A stretch of 49,809 nt of DNA from Bacteroidales bacterium (GTDB lineage Bacteria; Bacteroidota; Bacteroidia; Bacteroidales; UBA932), in the NCBI GenBank assembly GCA_016288055.1, contig JAEEXZ010000010.1, positions 1-49,809 of the forward strand, written 5' to 3'. Shown here piece after piece: positions 33,979-42,493 of the stretch. The translations under genes were made by a program, and so were the position numbers. The notes under the pieces are model-generated. The model was not told the origin of the DNA. It did no database searches and saw only the letters and a program-made list of their open reading frames with translations. Numbering within the stretch: position 1 is the stretch's first letter; each line of letters begins with the position of its first letter.

Positions 33979-34530
33979 TTGAAACGTTTTTGGCCCAAAC
34001 TGCATCTTACTAGTCGGACAGGGGATGAAAAATCCCTTGGAGCCTCGTCGTCGCCGGAAGAAATCTACAAGGCCCTGGCGCCCAGAATGATGGCGGTCTG
34101 CCTGCGGTACATGGATAACCGGGAAGATGCGGAAGACGTTCTCCAAGAGGGTTTTATCACGCTGTTCAACAAGCTTGACAGTTATCAGGGGACCGGTTCC
34201 TTTGAAGGTTGGGCGCGAAAGATCTTTGTCAATACTGCACTGATGCATCTCAGAAAGACGGACGCGTTGGCGATGAGCGACGAGATCGAACAGGCGCACG
34301 GCCTGTTCACCGAAGAAGCCACCCCCGTCCAGAAAATCGGATACAAAGAACTGATCCGCCTCATAGAATCTCTTCCGGCCGACGCCAGAACCGTATTCAA
34401 TATGTATGTTGTAGAAGGTTACTCCCACAAGGAAATAGCCGAACAACTGGGATGCACGGAGGCCACGTCCCGTTCCAAATTGCAGCGGGCGCGCCTCAGG
34501 TTGCAAGAAATGATAAGTGAGAACTCATGA
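33979..34530 (+). CDS. ECF-type RNA polymerase sigma factor
   Basis: 183 aa. Region 2 reads LAPRMMAVCLRYMDNREDAE then DVLQEGFITLFNKL, with GSFEGWARKIFVNTAL as region 2.3-2.4. Region 4 is LPADARTVFNMYVVEGYSHKE with EIAEQLGCTEATSRSKLQRA as the helix-turn-helix. The start is uncertain: no ATG lies before region 2, so the TTG at 33979 is used. The gene overlaps the next by 4 nt (ATGA), which is typical of a sigma factor and its control protein. It directs RNA polymerase to a small regulon, probably including its own operon and envelope genes. Confidence 0.92.
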   Translation: MKRFWPKLHLTSRTGDEKSLGASSSPEEIYKALAPRMMAVCLRYMDNREDAEDVLQEGFITLFNKLDSYQGTGSFEGWARKIFVNTALMHLRKTDALAMSDEIEQAHGLFTEEATPVQKIGYKELIRLIESLPADARTVFNMYVVEGYSHKEIAEQLGCTEATSRSKLQRARLRLQEMISENS

Positions 34531-35675
34531 AAGAACAGAATTTCGATCAATATTTAAAGTCCGTTCTGCATGATGCAGAAGTAGAAGTGTCTCCCGCCCT
34601 TTGGGCCGGGATCGCCGCGAAAATCGGCGCGCCCAAAGCCGCCGCCCCGGTCTGGGGCTGGTGGGCGCTGGCATCGGTGGCCGCCGCCGTCGCCGCCTTC
34701 ATCGTTTTCCGCTACACGCCGTCGAGCCCTGCAGCCGGCCCGTCCGTTACGGCTGTCGCCGCAGATGCGTCCTTCCTCCAGAACCGGGTTCAGCCGGTGA
34801 ATGCGGAGGATTGGATCCCCGTACAGCCGCAGCCCCGGCTTCGCCGGAGCGAGGCTATCGCATCGGCCCGTCTGGAGGCCCGTGTGGAGGGCAGGGCGCA
34901 GCAGCCCCTGGCCCGCATGCGCAGCAACGTCGGGGCGGACAAGCGGCTCCCTTCCCGCGTTGACGATACTTACCTCTTGAACCAGCTGGCTTTCTCGGCC
35001 CGGCAGGAGCAGGGTGGCGAGGGTCTTTCCCTGCTGGCATCGGCCAATTTCCAGGGGAACGAACGCGGCCAGGTGAACGGCGCCAGCTATGGCAACCGGG
35101 CATATATGGCTCCGCCCGCCGGGGCCGAAGAGGGGATTTACAACGAGACCCCCGAGACCAGTTTCCGCCTGCCGTTCTCCATCGGGCTTGGCTTGCGCTA
35201 CAGTTTTGATTCCCGCTGGGCGCTGGGTACCGGCATCCGCTATACGAACCTCGGCCGCACCTTCATGGGAGACTTCGTTTCCAAGGAGGGTATCGCCATT
35301 TCTCAGACGGATATCGACAATCAGCAGCACTGGCTGGGCATTCCGCTCAACGTCTATTACGACATTGTCAACCGCGGCCGCTGGCGTGTGCACAGCTTCC
35401 TGGGTGGTGCGTTTGAATACCTGGTAGTCAACGACTTCCTTATCCATTACGCCCCGAAAGACCTGCATTATACCCAGCGTGGTACCGCTCCGCAGTGGTC
35501 GGTGGCGGCCGGTCTGGGCGTGGAATTCCGGCTTACGCCCCGCATGGGCATCTATATGGACCCGAACGTGCGCTATTACTTTGAGTCGGAGCGGCAGCCC
35601 CGTTCCCTGCGCACGATCCAGCCGTTGCGCTTCGACATCGAGGCCGGCGTCCGCTTCACCTTCGGTGGACAGTAG
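34527..35675 (+). CDS. Anti-sigma-like segment, membrane helix and outer-membrane beta-barrel in one protein
   Basis: 382 aa. Residues 1-38 (NFDQYLKSVLHDAEVEVSPA, then LWAGI) look like the short cytoplasmic part of Bacteroidetes anti-sigma factors. A single membrane helix follows (about 43-61, WGWWALASVAAAVAAFIVF). Residues about 65-205 are a Pro/Ala/Arg-rich linker without clear fold. From about 210 to the end amphipathic strands (FSIGLGLRYSFDSRWALGTG, WLGIPLNVYYDIV, VEFRLTPRMGIYMD, FDIEAGVRFTF) form a PorT/OmpW-like beta-barrel ending in FTFGGQ. The chain could therefore reach from cytoplasm through the inner membrane to the outer membrane. The 4-nt overlap with the sigma gene supports a sensor-to-sigma role. 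No signal peptidase site is seen. Confidence 0.82.
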   Translation: MKEQNFDQYLKSVLHDAEVEVSPALWAGIAAKIGAPKAAAPVWGWWALASVAAAVAAFIVFRYTPSSPAAGPSVTAVAADASFLQNRVQPVNAEDWIPVQPQPRLRRSEAIASARLEARVEGRAQQPLARMRSNVGADKRLPSRVDDTYLLNQLAFSARQEQGGEGLSLLASANFQGNERGQVNGASYGNRAYMAPPAGAEEGIYNETPETSFRLPFSIGLGLRYSFDSRWALGTGIRYTNLGRTFMGDFVSKEGIAISQTDIDNQQHWLGIPLNVYYDIVNRGRWRVHSFLGGAFEYLVVNDFLIHYAPKDLHYTQRGTAPQWSVAAGLGVEFRLTPRMGIYMDPNVRYYFESERQPRSLRTIQPLRFDIEAGVRFTFGGQ

Positions 35676-35750
35676 GTCTTTCTGTTGAAAACTCCCTGCG
35701 GGAGAAACAAAACGGTTACGTTTCCGGAACCGTTTCCGGTGAAATCTTTT

Positions 35751-35794
35751 CCCGACGCCTGTCAGTTGTAATATTAACAGGTGCCGGGCTTTTT
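35751..35794 (+). terminator. Terminator of the sigma/barrel operon
   Basis: CCCGACGCCTGT pairs with ACAGGTGCCGGG (one mismatch, one G-U) over a 14-nt loop and is followed by CTTTTTCT. Confidence 0.8.
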
Positions 35795-35845
35795 CTGTTG
35801 ATAACTTTTTTTAGCGAAAGCGTGGGAAAGTTGATTGTTTCCGTA

Positions 35846-35853
35846 TATCTTTG
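35846..35853 (+). promoter_or_regulatory. -7 box of nrdD
   Basis: TATCTTTG on the plus strand, 56 nt before the nrdD ATG. Confidence 0.6.
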
Positions 35854-35909
35854 CCCGTGAGGTATCGCTCCTATTTCCATTTTACCTAGAACGCTGAAAC
35901 AGTTGCCTT

Positions 35910-38120
35910 ATGGTCAAACGTGTACTCAAACGCGACGGACGCCGCGTGGATTTTAACAATCAGAAGATTGTTGCCGCCATCCTCAAAGCCATGGATGTTA
36001 CTGAGAGAGGGGAGGACATTGTGCTTGCAGCCCAGATTGCCCAGGATATTTCCCAACTGGACAAGGAAGAGATGACGGTGGAAGAGATTCAGGATGTGGT
36101 GGAAAACCACCTGATGAACAGCCCCCGCCAGGAGGTCGCCAAGGAGTACATCCGTTACCGTAACAAGCGCAATATCGCGCGTAAGGCCAAGACCAACGAG
36201 ATTTTCGAGACCATCATCGACGCACAGGTGAACGACATCACCCGTGAGAACGCCAACATGAATGCCGACACTCCCGCCGGCATGATGATGAAGTTCGCCT
36301 CCGAGGCAACCAAGAGCTATGTGGACGAGTGCCTGCTGAGCGATCCCGTCCGCGAGGCCGTCGCCGGCAACTACATCCATATCCACGACAAGGATTACTA
36401 TCCCACCAAGAGCCTCACCTGCATCCAGCACCCGCTGGACAAGATCCTGCAGAACGGGCTCAAGGCCGGTCACGGCGAATCCCGTCCCGCCAAGCGCATC
36501 GAGACAGCCAGCGTACTGGCCTGCATCTCCATGGAAACCGTCCAGAACGAGATGCACGGCGGCCAGGCCATCCCCGCCTTCGACTTCTACCTGGCTCCCT
36601 TCGTCCGCAAGACCTACGAGGAGGAGATTGACAAGGTGAGCGAGATGGAGAACGAGGACTACAGCTTCCTCAAACAGGCCCCCATCGACGACTATATCAA
36701 ACGCGACCTTGTGGGCTTCCAGGGAAAGGAACGCGCCATGCAGCACGCCATCAACCAGACGGTGGGCCGCGTACACCAGGCCATGGAGGCGTTCGTGCAC
36801 AATATGAATACCATTCACAGCCGCGGCGGCAACCAGGTCGTGTTCTCGTCCATCAACTATGGAACGGACACCTCCGCCGAGGGCCGCTGCATCATCCGTG
36901 AAATCCTCAATACCACCTATGAAGGAGTAGGCAACGGATCCACCGCCATCTTCCCCATCCAGATCTGGAAGAAAAAGCGCGGTGTTTCCTACCTCCCGGA
37001 GGATCCCAACTACGACCTTTACAAATTCGCCTGCAAGGTGAGCGCCCGCCGTTTCTTCCCGAACTTCCTCAATCTGGATGCGTCCTTCAACCAGGACGAT
37101 GCCTGGAAGGCCGACGATCCCAAGCGCTATGAACACGAGGTGGCCACGATGGGCTGCCGTACACGTGTGTATGGCAACAAGTTCGGTCCGAAGACCTCCA
37201 TCGGCCGCGGTAACCTGAGCTTCACCACCATCAACATCGTCAAACTGGCTATCGAGGCCATGAAGGAGGAGACTGACAAGGATAAGAGACTGCAGGTCTT
37301 CTTCCGCAAACTGGACTGGGCCCTGGACATCGCCGCCCGTCAGCTGAACGAGCGCTTTGAGTTCCAGAAGACGGCCCTCAAGAAACAGTTCCCGCTGCTG
37401 ATGGCCGGCCTCTGGCTGGGCAGTGAGAAACTGGAAGAGAACGACCCCATCGAGCCGGTGCTCAATCAGGGTACGCTTTCCATCGGCTTCATCGGCCTGG
37501 CGGAATGCCTGATCGCCCTTATCGGCAAGCATCACGGCGAGAGCGAGGAAGCCCAGGAGCTGGGTCTTCGTATCGTTGCGCACATGGCGGAGAAGATCAA
37601 TGGTTATGCCGAGACCTTCCAGCACAACTTCACCTTCCTGGCAACGCCCGCCGAGGGCCTCTCCGGCAAATTCACCAAGCGGGACAAGAAGACTTTCGGT
37701 ATCCTGCCCGGCATCACGGACAAGGACTACTATACCAACTCCAGCCACATTCCGGTGTATTACCACTGCTCTCCCGAGCACAAGGCCAAGATCGAAGGCC
37801 CGTATCACAAGTACGAAAATGCCGGTCACATCTTCTATGTGGAAGTAGATGGTGACGCCACGCACAACCCCGAGGCCATCATGAAGATTGTGGACCTCAT
37901 GGACAAGTACGACGTAGGTTACGGCTCCGTGAACCACAACCGCAACCGCTGCATGGACTGCGGCTATGAGAACGCGGAAAAGAACCTCACGGAGTGCCCG
38001 CACTGCCACGGTCATCACATCGACACCCTGCAGCGCATCACCGGCTACCTCGTAGGTACCACCGACCGCTGGAACTCCGGCAAGCTCGCGGAACTTCGCG
38101 ACCGCGTGGTGCACAAATAG
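35910..38120 (+). CDS. nrdD: Anaerobic ribonucleoside-triphosphate reductase
   Basis: 736 aa class III reductase that makes deoxynucleotides without oxygen. An N-terminal ATP-cone (about 1-95, VKRVLKRDGRRVDFNNQKI) is the allosteric domain. The glycyl-radical barrel follows. Near the C-terminus the zinc site CMDCGYE...CPHCHG precedes the radical loop RITGYLVGTTDRWN, whose glycine carries the radical. Length and both ends are complete. It forms an operon with its activase nrdG; the gap between them is filled by an interspersed repeat. Its presence fits an anaerobic life style. Confidence 0.96.
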   Translation: MVKRVLKRDGRRVDFNNQKIVAAILKAMDVTERGEDIVLAAQIAQDISQLDKEEMTVEEIQDVVENHLMNSPRQEVAKEYIRYRNKRNIARKAKTNEIFETIIDAQVNDITRENANMNADTPAGMMMKFASEATKSYVDECLLSDPVREAVAGNYIHIHDKDYYPTKSLTCIQHPLDKILQNGLKAGHGESRPAKRIETASVLACISMETVQNEMHGGQAIPAFDFYLAPFVRKTYEEEIDKVSEMENEDYSFLKQAPIDDYIKRDLVGFQGKERAMQHAINQTVGRVHQAMEAFVHNMNTIHSRGGNQVVFSSINYGTDTSAEGRCIIREILNTTYEGVGNGSTAIFPIQIWKKKRGVSYLPEDPNYDLYKFACKVSARRFFPNFLNLDASFNQDDAWKADDPKRYEHEVATMGCRTRVYGNKFGPKTSIGRGNLSFTTINIVKLAIEAMKEETDKDKRLQVFFRKLDWALDIAARQLNERFEFQKTALKKQFPLLMAGLWLGSEKLEENDPIEPVLNQGTLSIGFIGLAECLIALIGKHHGESEEAQELGLRIVAHMAEKINGYAETFQHNFTFLATPAEGLSGKFTKRDKKTFGILPGITDKDYYTNSSHIPVYYHCSPEHKAKIEGPYHKYENAGHIFYVEVDGDATHNPEAIMKIVDLMDKYDVGYGSVNHNRNRCMDCGYENAEKNLTECPHCHGHHIDTLQRITGYLVGTTDRWNSGKLAELRDRVVHK

Positions 38121-38123
38121 AGA

Positions 38124-38157
38124 TTGTCATCCTGAGGAGCGAAGCGACGAAGGATCT
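38124..38157 (+). repeat. Interspersed repeat, variant copy between nrdD and nrdG
   Basis: TTGTCATCCTGAGGAGCGAA then GCGACGAAGGATCT. It is a longer relative of the 26-bp element (extra AG and AC, and C for T). It makes up nearly the whole 39-nt gap, and its GAAGGA lies 6 nt before the nrdG ATG, in Shine-Dalgarno position. Confidence 0.85.
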
Positions 38158-38159
38158 CT

Positions 38160-38666
38160 ATGAGAATTAGAGTACTGGACATACTAGAACAGACAATGGC
38201 CGACGGACCCGGATTCCGCACGGCCATTTACTGTGCGGGGTGCCTTCATGCGTGCAAGGGCTGCCACAACCCCCAGAGCTGGGATTTCAACGCGGGCCGA
38301 TGGATGGAGGTGGACGACCTCCTGGAAATCGTGAAGGCCGATGAAATGTCGGACGTTTCCTTCTCCGGCGGAGACCCGTTCTATCAGGTTGAGGCTTTTA
38401 CCGAGCTGGCCCGCCGTATCAAGGAAGAGACCACCAAGACCATCTGGTGCTGGACCGGGTTTACGCTGGAGGAGATACAGGCATCGGCCCGTCTTTCGCA
38501 GCTCCTGCCTTATCTGGATGTGCTGGTGGACGGCCCCTTCATCCTGGAACAGCGGGACACCGACCTCCTTTTCCGCGGCAGCGCCAACCAGCGCATCATT
38601 TACCTCCACGGAGAACCGCCCTCCGATAACATTCCCGGCACCGTTCCCCTGGAGCCGCTGCGGTAA
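38160..38666 (+). CDS. nrdG: Anaerobic ribonucleotide reductase activase
   Basis: 168 aa radical-SAM enzyme that installs the glycyl radical on NrdD. The Fe-S cluster motif is GCLHACKGCHN (C-x3-C-x2-C), followed by FSGGDPFYQ (the SAM-binding GGE-like motif). Length is normal. It lies directly after nrdD in the same direction. Its start codon abuts the variant interspersed repeat, which seems to supply its ribosome-binding sequence. Confidence 0.95.
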   Translation: MRIRVLDILEQTMADGPGFRTAIYCAGCLHACKGCHNPQSWDFNAGRWMEVDDLLEIVKADEMSDVSFSGGDPFYQVEAFTELARRIKEETTKTIWCWTGFTLEEIQASARLSQLLPYLDVLVDGPFILEQRDTDLLFRGSANQRIIYLHGEPPSDNIPGTVPLEPLR

Positions 38667-38691
38667 TCTTCTATTTTATGTATAAACTGGA

Positions 38692-39330
38692 TTAGTCTCC
38701 TACGACCCAGACCAGGACGTGGCGGTCGAAGGTCATGTACTCGAGGTCGAACTCTTCTTCGTCCCCGTTCTTGTCAATGAAAGTGGCTTCGAGTTCGCCT
38801 TCCCCGCGGGGGCGGAAGCGCTCGATTTCGATTTGCTCGGCAAAATCCACGTTGTAACGGCTCAGAAGCTTGAAGATGGCTTCCTTGGCACACCAGTAGA
38901 TGGCCAGTTGCTCGTTCCTCTTCTCGTCTTCCAGGTCCTCGATTTCGTCTTCGCTGAGGGCTTTCTTCTCGACGGCGGAGAAGTCCCGGTCCAGGGACTC
39001 CACGTCAATGCCGCAGTCCTGTTCGTCGTGCAGGATGACGGCTACATATTTCTCCGTATGGGTAATGGAGATATTGGTGGGGTTGTTTTCAAGGTAAGGC
39101 TTGCCATTGTCGTGATGGCTCAGGTACACCTTTTCGTCAAAAAGGGTGTTCAGCAGGGCGCGTACGGCCAGCCGCTGTTTGCGAAGGGATTCGCTTTTGA
39201 TGAACGAGATCTCTTCCATCTCGTCCGTCGGGGTGGCGCTCAGTGCGATGAGCTCCTCCTCGGTTTCGGTGATTTGCCACACACCGATAGTGGCTTCGTT
39301 TTCAAGTTTCTTCTTTAAATATAGTCCCAT
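38692..39330 (-). CDS. 4'-phosphopantetheinyl transferase superfamily protein
   Basis: 212 aa. It moves the phosphopantetheine arm from CoA to a carrier protein. Motifs: NISITHTEKYVAVIL, CGIDVESLDRDFSAVEKKAL (the GIDvE magnesium site) and YWCAKEAIFKLLS (WCxKEA), all present, so it should be active. It is of the Sfp/AcpT-type length. The likely partner is the acyl carrier protein of fatty-acid or aryl-polyene synthesis; the gene is not clustered with it here. The start is the ATG at 39330 (MGLYLKKKLEN). A long leader of about 165 nt with hairpins lies upstream. Confidence 0.92.
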   Translation of the reverse strand: MGLYLKKKLENEATIGVWQITETEEELIALSATPTDEMEEISFIKSESLRKQRLAVRALLNTLFDEKVYLSHHDNGKPYLENNPTNISITHTEKYVAVILHDEQDCGIDVESLDRDFSAVEKKALSEDEIEDLEDEKRNEQLAIYWCAKEAIFKLLSRYNVDFAEQIEIERFRPRGEGELEATFIDKNGDEEEFDLEYMTFDRHVLVWVVGD

Positions 39331-39500
39331 TACATAGGTTTTCGAACGACAATACGCAAGCACCCGAATGCCCTGCGGCACCGGGTTTCTCAGTTATTTA
39401 TAGGGTAATCGCGACAGAGGGTCGTCTGAACCGACGCCCGTTAACTGATTGGATTTAACCTGACTGGGAGGCTCCATACTAATCGTTACAATTTACTTCG
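39331..39500 (-). ncRNA. Structured 5' leader of the phosphopantetheinyl transferase gene (candidate)
   Basis: Between a TATATTTG box (39501) and the ATG three hairpins can form on the minus strand: 39440-39459 (GTTAA/TTAAC), 39419-39439 (GGGCGTC with GACGACCC, bulged A) and 39362-39386 (ACCCGGTGCC over GCAG with GGCATTCGGGT). I cannot match it to a known riboswitch. It could be a cis-regulatory leader or a separate small RNA. Confidence 0.4.
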
Positions 39501-39508
39501 CAAATATA
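39501..39508 (-). promoter_or_regulatory. -7 box for the phosphopantetheinyl transferase leader
   Basis: TATATTTG on the minus strand, 170 nt from the start codon. Confidence 0.5.
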
Positions 39509-39551
39509 ACGCATTTTTTGTAATAGTAACAAATCTTTGCGCGGAATTTCG

Positions 39552-39559
39552 TATCTTTG
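39552..39559 (+). promoter_or_regulatory. -7 box of mdh
   Basis: TATCTTTG on the plus strand, 46 nt before the mdh ATG. Confidence 0.65.
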
Positions 39560-39605
39560 TGGGCTCGAAAGAAATAAAGAACACTTTAAATTATATTAAC
39601 GCATC

Positions 39606-40592
39606 ATGAAATTTTTAACTGATGAAAAGCTTGTCATCGTTGGCGCTGCCGGCATGATTGGCTCCAACATGGTTCAGACCGCCTGCATGCTGGGTCTCAC
39701 CCCTAACATCTGCCTGTACGATATCTTCGAGCCCGGCCTCAAAGGTGTCCTGGCGGAGATGGACCACTGCGCATTCCCCGGCGTGAACCTCACTGCCACC
39801 ACCAACCCGGAAGTCGCCTTCTCCGATGCCAAGTACATCATCTCCTCCGGCGGAGCACCCCGCAAGGAAGGCATGACCCGTGAGGACCTCCTCAAGGGCA
39901 ACTGCCAGATTGCCGCCGAGTTCGGTGACAACATCAAGAAATATTGCCCCGACGTCAAGCACGTGGTCGTTATCTTCAACCCCGCCGACGTTACCGCTCT
40001 TACTGCCCTCATCCACTCCGGCCTGAAGCCCGAGCAGCTCACTTCCCTGGCCGCCCTCGACAGCACCCGTCTGCAGGAAGCCCTGGCCCAGGAATTCGGC
40101 GTACAGCAGTGCGCTGTCACCGGTGCCCACACCTATGGTGGTCACGGTGAGGCCATGGCTGTCTTCGCTTCCCAGGTCAAAATCGACGGCACCCCTCTCT
40201 CCAAGATGGAGCTGAGCGCCGAGCGTTGGGAGGAAATCAAGCACAACACCATCCAGGGTGGTGCCAACATCATCAAACTGCGTGGCCGCAGCTCCTTCCA
40301 GAGCCCCGCTTACAATGCCGTTAAGATGATCGAGGCTGCCATGGGCGGCGAGAAATTCACCTGGCCCGCCGGCACCTACGTGAACGAAGGCAAGTACAAG
40401 AACGTGATGATGGCTATGCCCACTGTGATTGACGCTACGGGCTGCCACTTCACCGCTCCTCAGGGTACCGCCGAGGAAATGGCTGCCCTGGACGCTTCCT
40501 ACGAGCACCTCGTGAAGATGAGAGACGAGATTGTCTCCCTGGGCATCGTCCCCGCCATCGAGGACTGGAAGAAGATGAACGCCAACCTGTAA
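39606..40592 (+). CDS. mdh: Malate dehydrogenase
   Basis: 328 aa NAD-dependent enzyme interconverting malate and oxaloacetate, part of the reductive branch that leads to succinate in fermenting Bacteroidetes. The Rossmann motif is LVIVGAAGMIGSNMV; SSGGAPRKEGMTREDLL carries substrate arginines; VTGAHTYGGHGEAM holds the catalytic His. It belongs to the MDH form with a divergent middle, as in Bacteroides. Single-gene unit with its own promoter and a strong terminator right behind it. Codon use looks highly biased towards C-ending codons, in line with high expression. Confidence 0.93.
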   Translation: MKFLTDEKLVIVGAAGMIGSNMVQTACMLGLTPNICLYDIFEPGLKGVLAEMDHCAFPGVNLTATTNPEVAFSDAKYIISSGGAPRKEGMTREDLLKGNCQIAAEFGDNIKKYCPDVKHVVVIFNPADVTALTALIHSGLKPEQLTSLAALDSTRLQEALAQEFGVQQCAVTGAHTYGGHGEAMAVFASQVKIDGTPLSKMELSAERWEEIKHNTIQGGANIIKLRGRSSFQSPAYNAVKMIEAAMGGEKFTWPAGTYVNEGKYKNVMMAMPTVIDATGCHFTAPQGTAEEMAALDASYEHLVKMRDEIVSLGIVPAIEDWKKMNANL

Positions 40593-40611
40593 TCCCTTAC
40601 GGGCCGATAAT

Positions 40612-40642
40612 AAAAGCCAGCCTTTACGAGGCTGGCTTTTTT
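40612..40642 (+). terminator. mdh terminator
   Basis: AAAAGCCAGCCT, loop TTACG, AGGCTGGCTTTTTT: a perfect stem with a U-tract. It may also serve the convergent lipoprotein gene. Confidence 0.92.
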
Positions 40643-40663
40643 ATGTGTCTTGCGGCGGGGGCG

Positions 40664-42328
40664 TCAGAAGGTATAGACGGTGTTGAAACCGGCCATGGTG
40701 TTGTCGCGGTCGGCGTAGTCCTGCCACTTGAAGCCGCCCTGCTGCTTGTTGCAAAGCCTGATGGAGTATTCCTTCCGGTTGCGCAGGTTGCTGGCCTGGT
40801 CCGGCATCCAGATGGCAATCATGTCGCCCGAAGAAATGTTGGACGGCAGGGTAACCTGGCAGGTGAAGTACTTGTACTGGTTCGGAGCCACCTGGCGGAT
40901 ATCGGCATAGTCCGTGCTTCCGTGCTGGGTAGTCTGCGTGTTCCCCTGCGAGAAGAAGATGTAGTTGGACACGCTTCCGGTGGTACTGGCCAGTTCGGTG
41001 ACCTTCTTGTCGGAATTGCGGATGAACACAATCTTCATGGGGCGCTTGTAAATGACGGGCGCCGCGCCGTTGTTCTTGATGGAGAAGATCATGTTGACCG
41101 TCTTCCCGGCCGACACGGTACCGCTGATCTTGAAGTTGGTAAGCCACAGCCGGTATCCAAGCGCATTCTTGATGTCCTTTTCCTTGCCCTGGCCCTGCCA
41201 GTAAGTGTACATGTCGCTGTTCGTACGCTGATGCAGGTAGGACATGTGGTACTGTTTGATATAAGAAACGGGGTCGTACGTGTTCACATCCTTCATGTAG
41301 GGCTGGGTGCTGCCATTATTGGCCGTTTCGCCGCCCACCGCCAGGAACGCCGCCTGATCCTTCCACATCTGCTTGTTGAAGGAAATCTCAGGATCGGACG
41401 AATAGCGGCCGAAGGTTCCCATCTCGTCGTATTTGTCGCACATGAACACGTCGTTGAAGAAAGCGAGCCGATAGTGGGCGTCGCCCTCCGCATTGGGACG
41501 GGACAGGGTAGCATACGAATTGAGCGGATACTGGTAGTCGGACTTCTTGTTAAGGTAGAAGCGCTTGAAGTTGGGTGTGCGCAGTCCCACCTGACGGCCG
41601 GGAACCGCATTCAGCAGGGCGGTAATGACATCCTTCCGGCCGCTGAAGCCGGAGAGGGAACTGCCGTCATAGCTGTAGTTGAACTCGGAACGGGAAATGT
41701 AATACCATTCTCCATACGTTCCGATGCATCCGGCCTGTACCAGATATATTACATCCTTGTAGTTGTCCAGAATGGAGGACATCTGGTTCAGGTGTGCCTG
41801 GATCTGGGACAGGCTGGCATCACGGGGCTGCCCGCTGTCGTACGTGGCGTCACTTCCCGCCGTATGGGAATAAGCGATGCGTACGATGGCTTTTTTGCCG
41901 GCGGCACGGACCTTCTGGAAGGTCTTCTCAATGGCGTTCAGTGCCTTGGAATCAAGGTCCTTCGTCCGATAGTCCACCAGATAGAAGAGCGTCAGGACAA
42001 GGGTGCCATCCGTGTAGCTGGCAAAGTTGTAGCTGCCGCTGTCCAGGTCGGAAATGCCATCCGAATTGAGGGCCCAGTCCGGATGGTTCAGGTGCATCTG
42101 CAAATCAAAATAGATTTCATAGTGCTTGTACAGTCCCTTTTCCGGGTTCCTGATCCAGTCCGAGGTGAGGGCGAGGTCGGAAGCGGTGTAGGATTTGGTG
42201 GCGTCATCGTCGGAAACGGCTTCGGCCTGGGGCAGGCCGCCCGTGAGAGAGTTTTCATCCAGTTCCACCTGCTGGCAGGCGCAAAGGGTCGCCGCAAGGG
42301 CGAGGGTTAGGTTAAGATAGTGTTTCAT
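40664..42328 (-). CDS. Lipoprotein of the DUF4874/DUF4832 type
   Basis: 554 aa. The signal peptide ends in the lipobox LAATLCAC (Cys18). The following domain (about 55-230) has IRNPEKGLYKHYEIYF, VLTLFYLVDYR, VRIAYSH and YLVQAGCIGTYGEWYY, which look like a (beta/alpha)8 glycosidase-like fold (DUF4874). The C-terminal part (about 235-554) is DUF4832-like, with RTPNFKRFYL and a beta-sandwich end of the type found on surface glycan proteins. These proteins are encoded in polysaccharide-related and surface loci, but no enzyme activity is established that I can name. It stands alone and converges on mdh. Confidence 0.85.
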   Translation of the reverse strand: MKHYLNLTLALAATLCACQQVELDENSLTGGLPQAEAVSDDDATKSYTASDLALTSDWIRNPEKGLYKHYEIYFDLQMHLNHPDWALNSDGISDLDSGSYNFASYTDGTLVLTLFYLVDYRTKDLDSKALNAIEKTFQKVRAAGKKAIVRIAYSHTAGSDATYDSGQPRDASLSQIQAHLNQMSSILDNYKDVIYLVQAGCIGTYGEWYYISRSEFNYSYDGSSLSGFSGRKDVITALLNAVPGRQVGLRTPNFKRFYLNKKSDYQYPLNSYATLSRPNAEGDAHYRLAFFNDVFMCDKYDEMGTFGRYSSDPEISFNKQMWKDQAAFLAVGGETANNGSTQPYMKDVNTYDPVSYIKQYHMSYLHQRTNSDMYTYWQGQGKEKDIKNALGYRLWLTNFKISGTVSAGKTVNMIFSIKNNGAAPVIYKRPMKIVFIRNSDKKVTELASTTGSVSNYIFFSQGNTQTTQHGSTDYADIRQVAPNQYKYFTCQVTLPSNISSGDMIAIWMPDQASNLRNRKEYSIRLCNKQQGGFKWQDYADRDNTMAGFNTVYTF

Positions 42329-42493
42329 GGTTATTAAGTGATTAGTTTACAGTGCTAAAGGTAGGAGGATCCCATCTTGGTAAAAAGCAAACAGTCACTT
42401 ATTTACCTAAAAAAACCTTTCGAAACGTTTCACTCCGACTCTCACCGCTCCCGGTGCCCCATCCAAACGAAACACCCCGAAACCTTTGAGCGG

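Larger units (their letters stand above)
35676..35909 (+). other. Intergenic region before nrdD
   Basis: 234 nt. It holds a short hairpin CTCCCTGCGGGAG (35691), a second CGGTT/AACCG hairpin (35713-35732), the terminator at 35751 and the nrdD promoter box at 35846. Confidence 0.7.

Noticed and set aside
39331..39500. TPP riboswitch in the phosphopantetheinyl transferase leader
   Set aside because: CTGAGA and ACCCG occur, but the rest of the thi-box core is absent and the gene is unrelated to thiamine.
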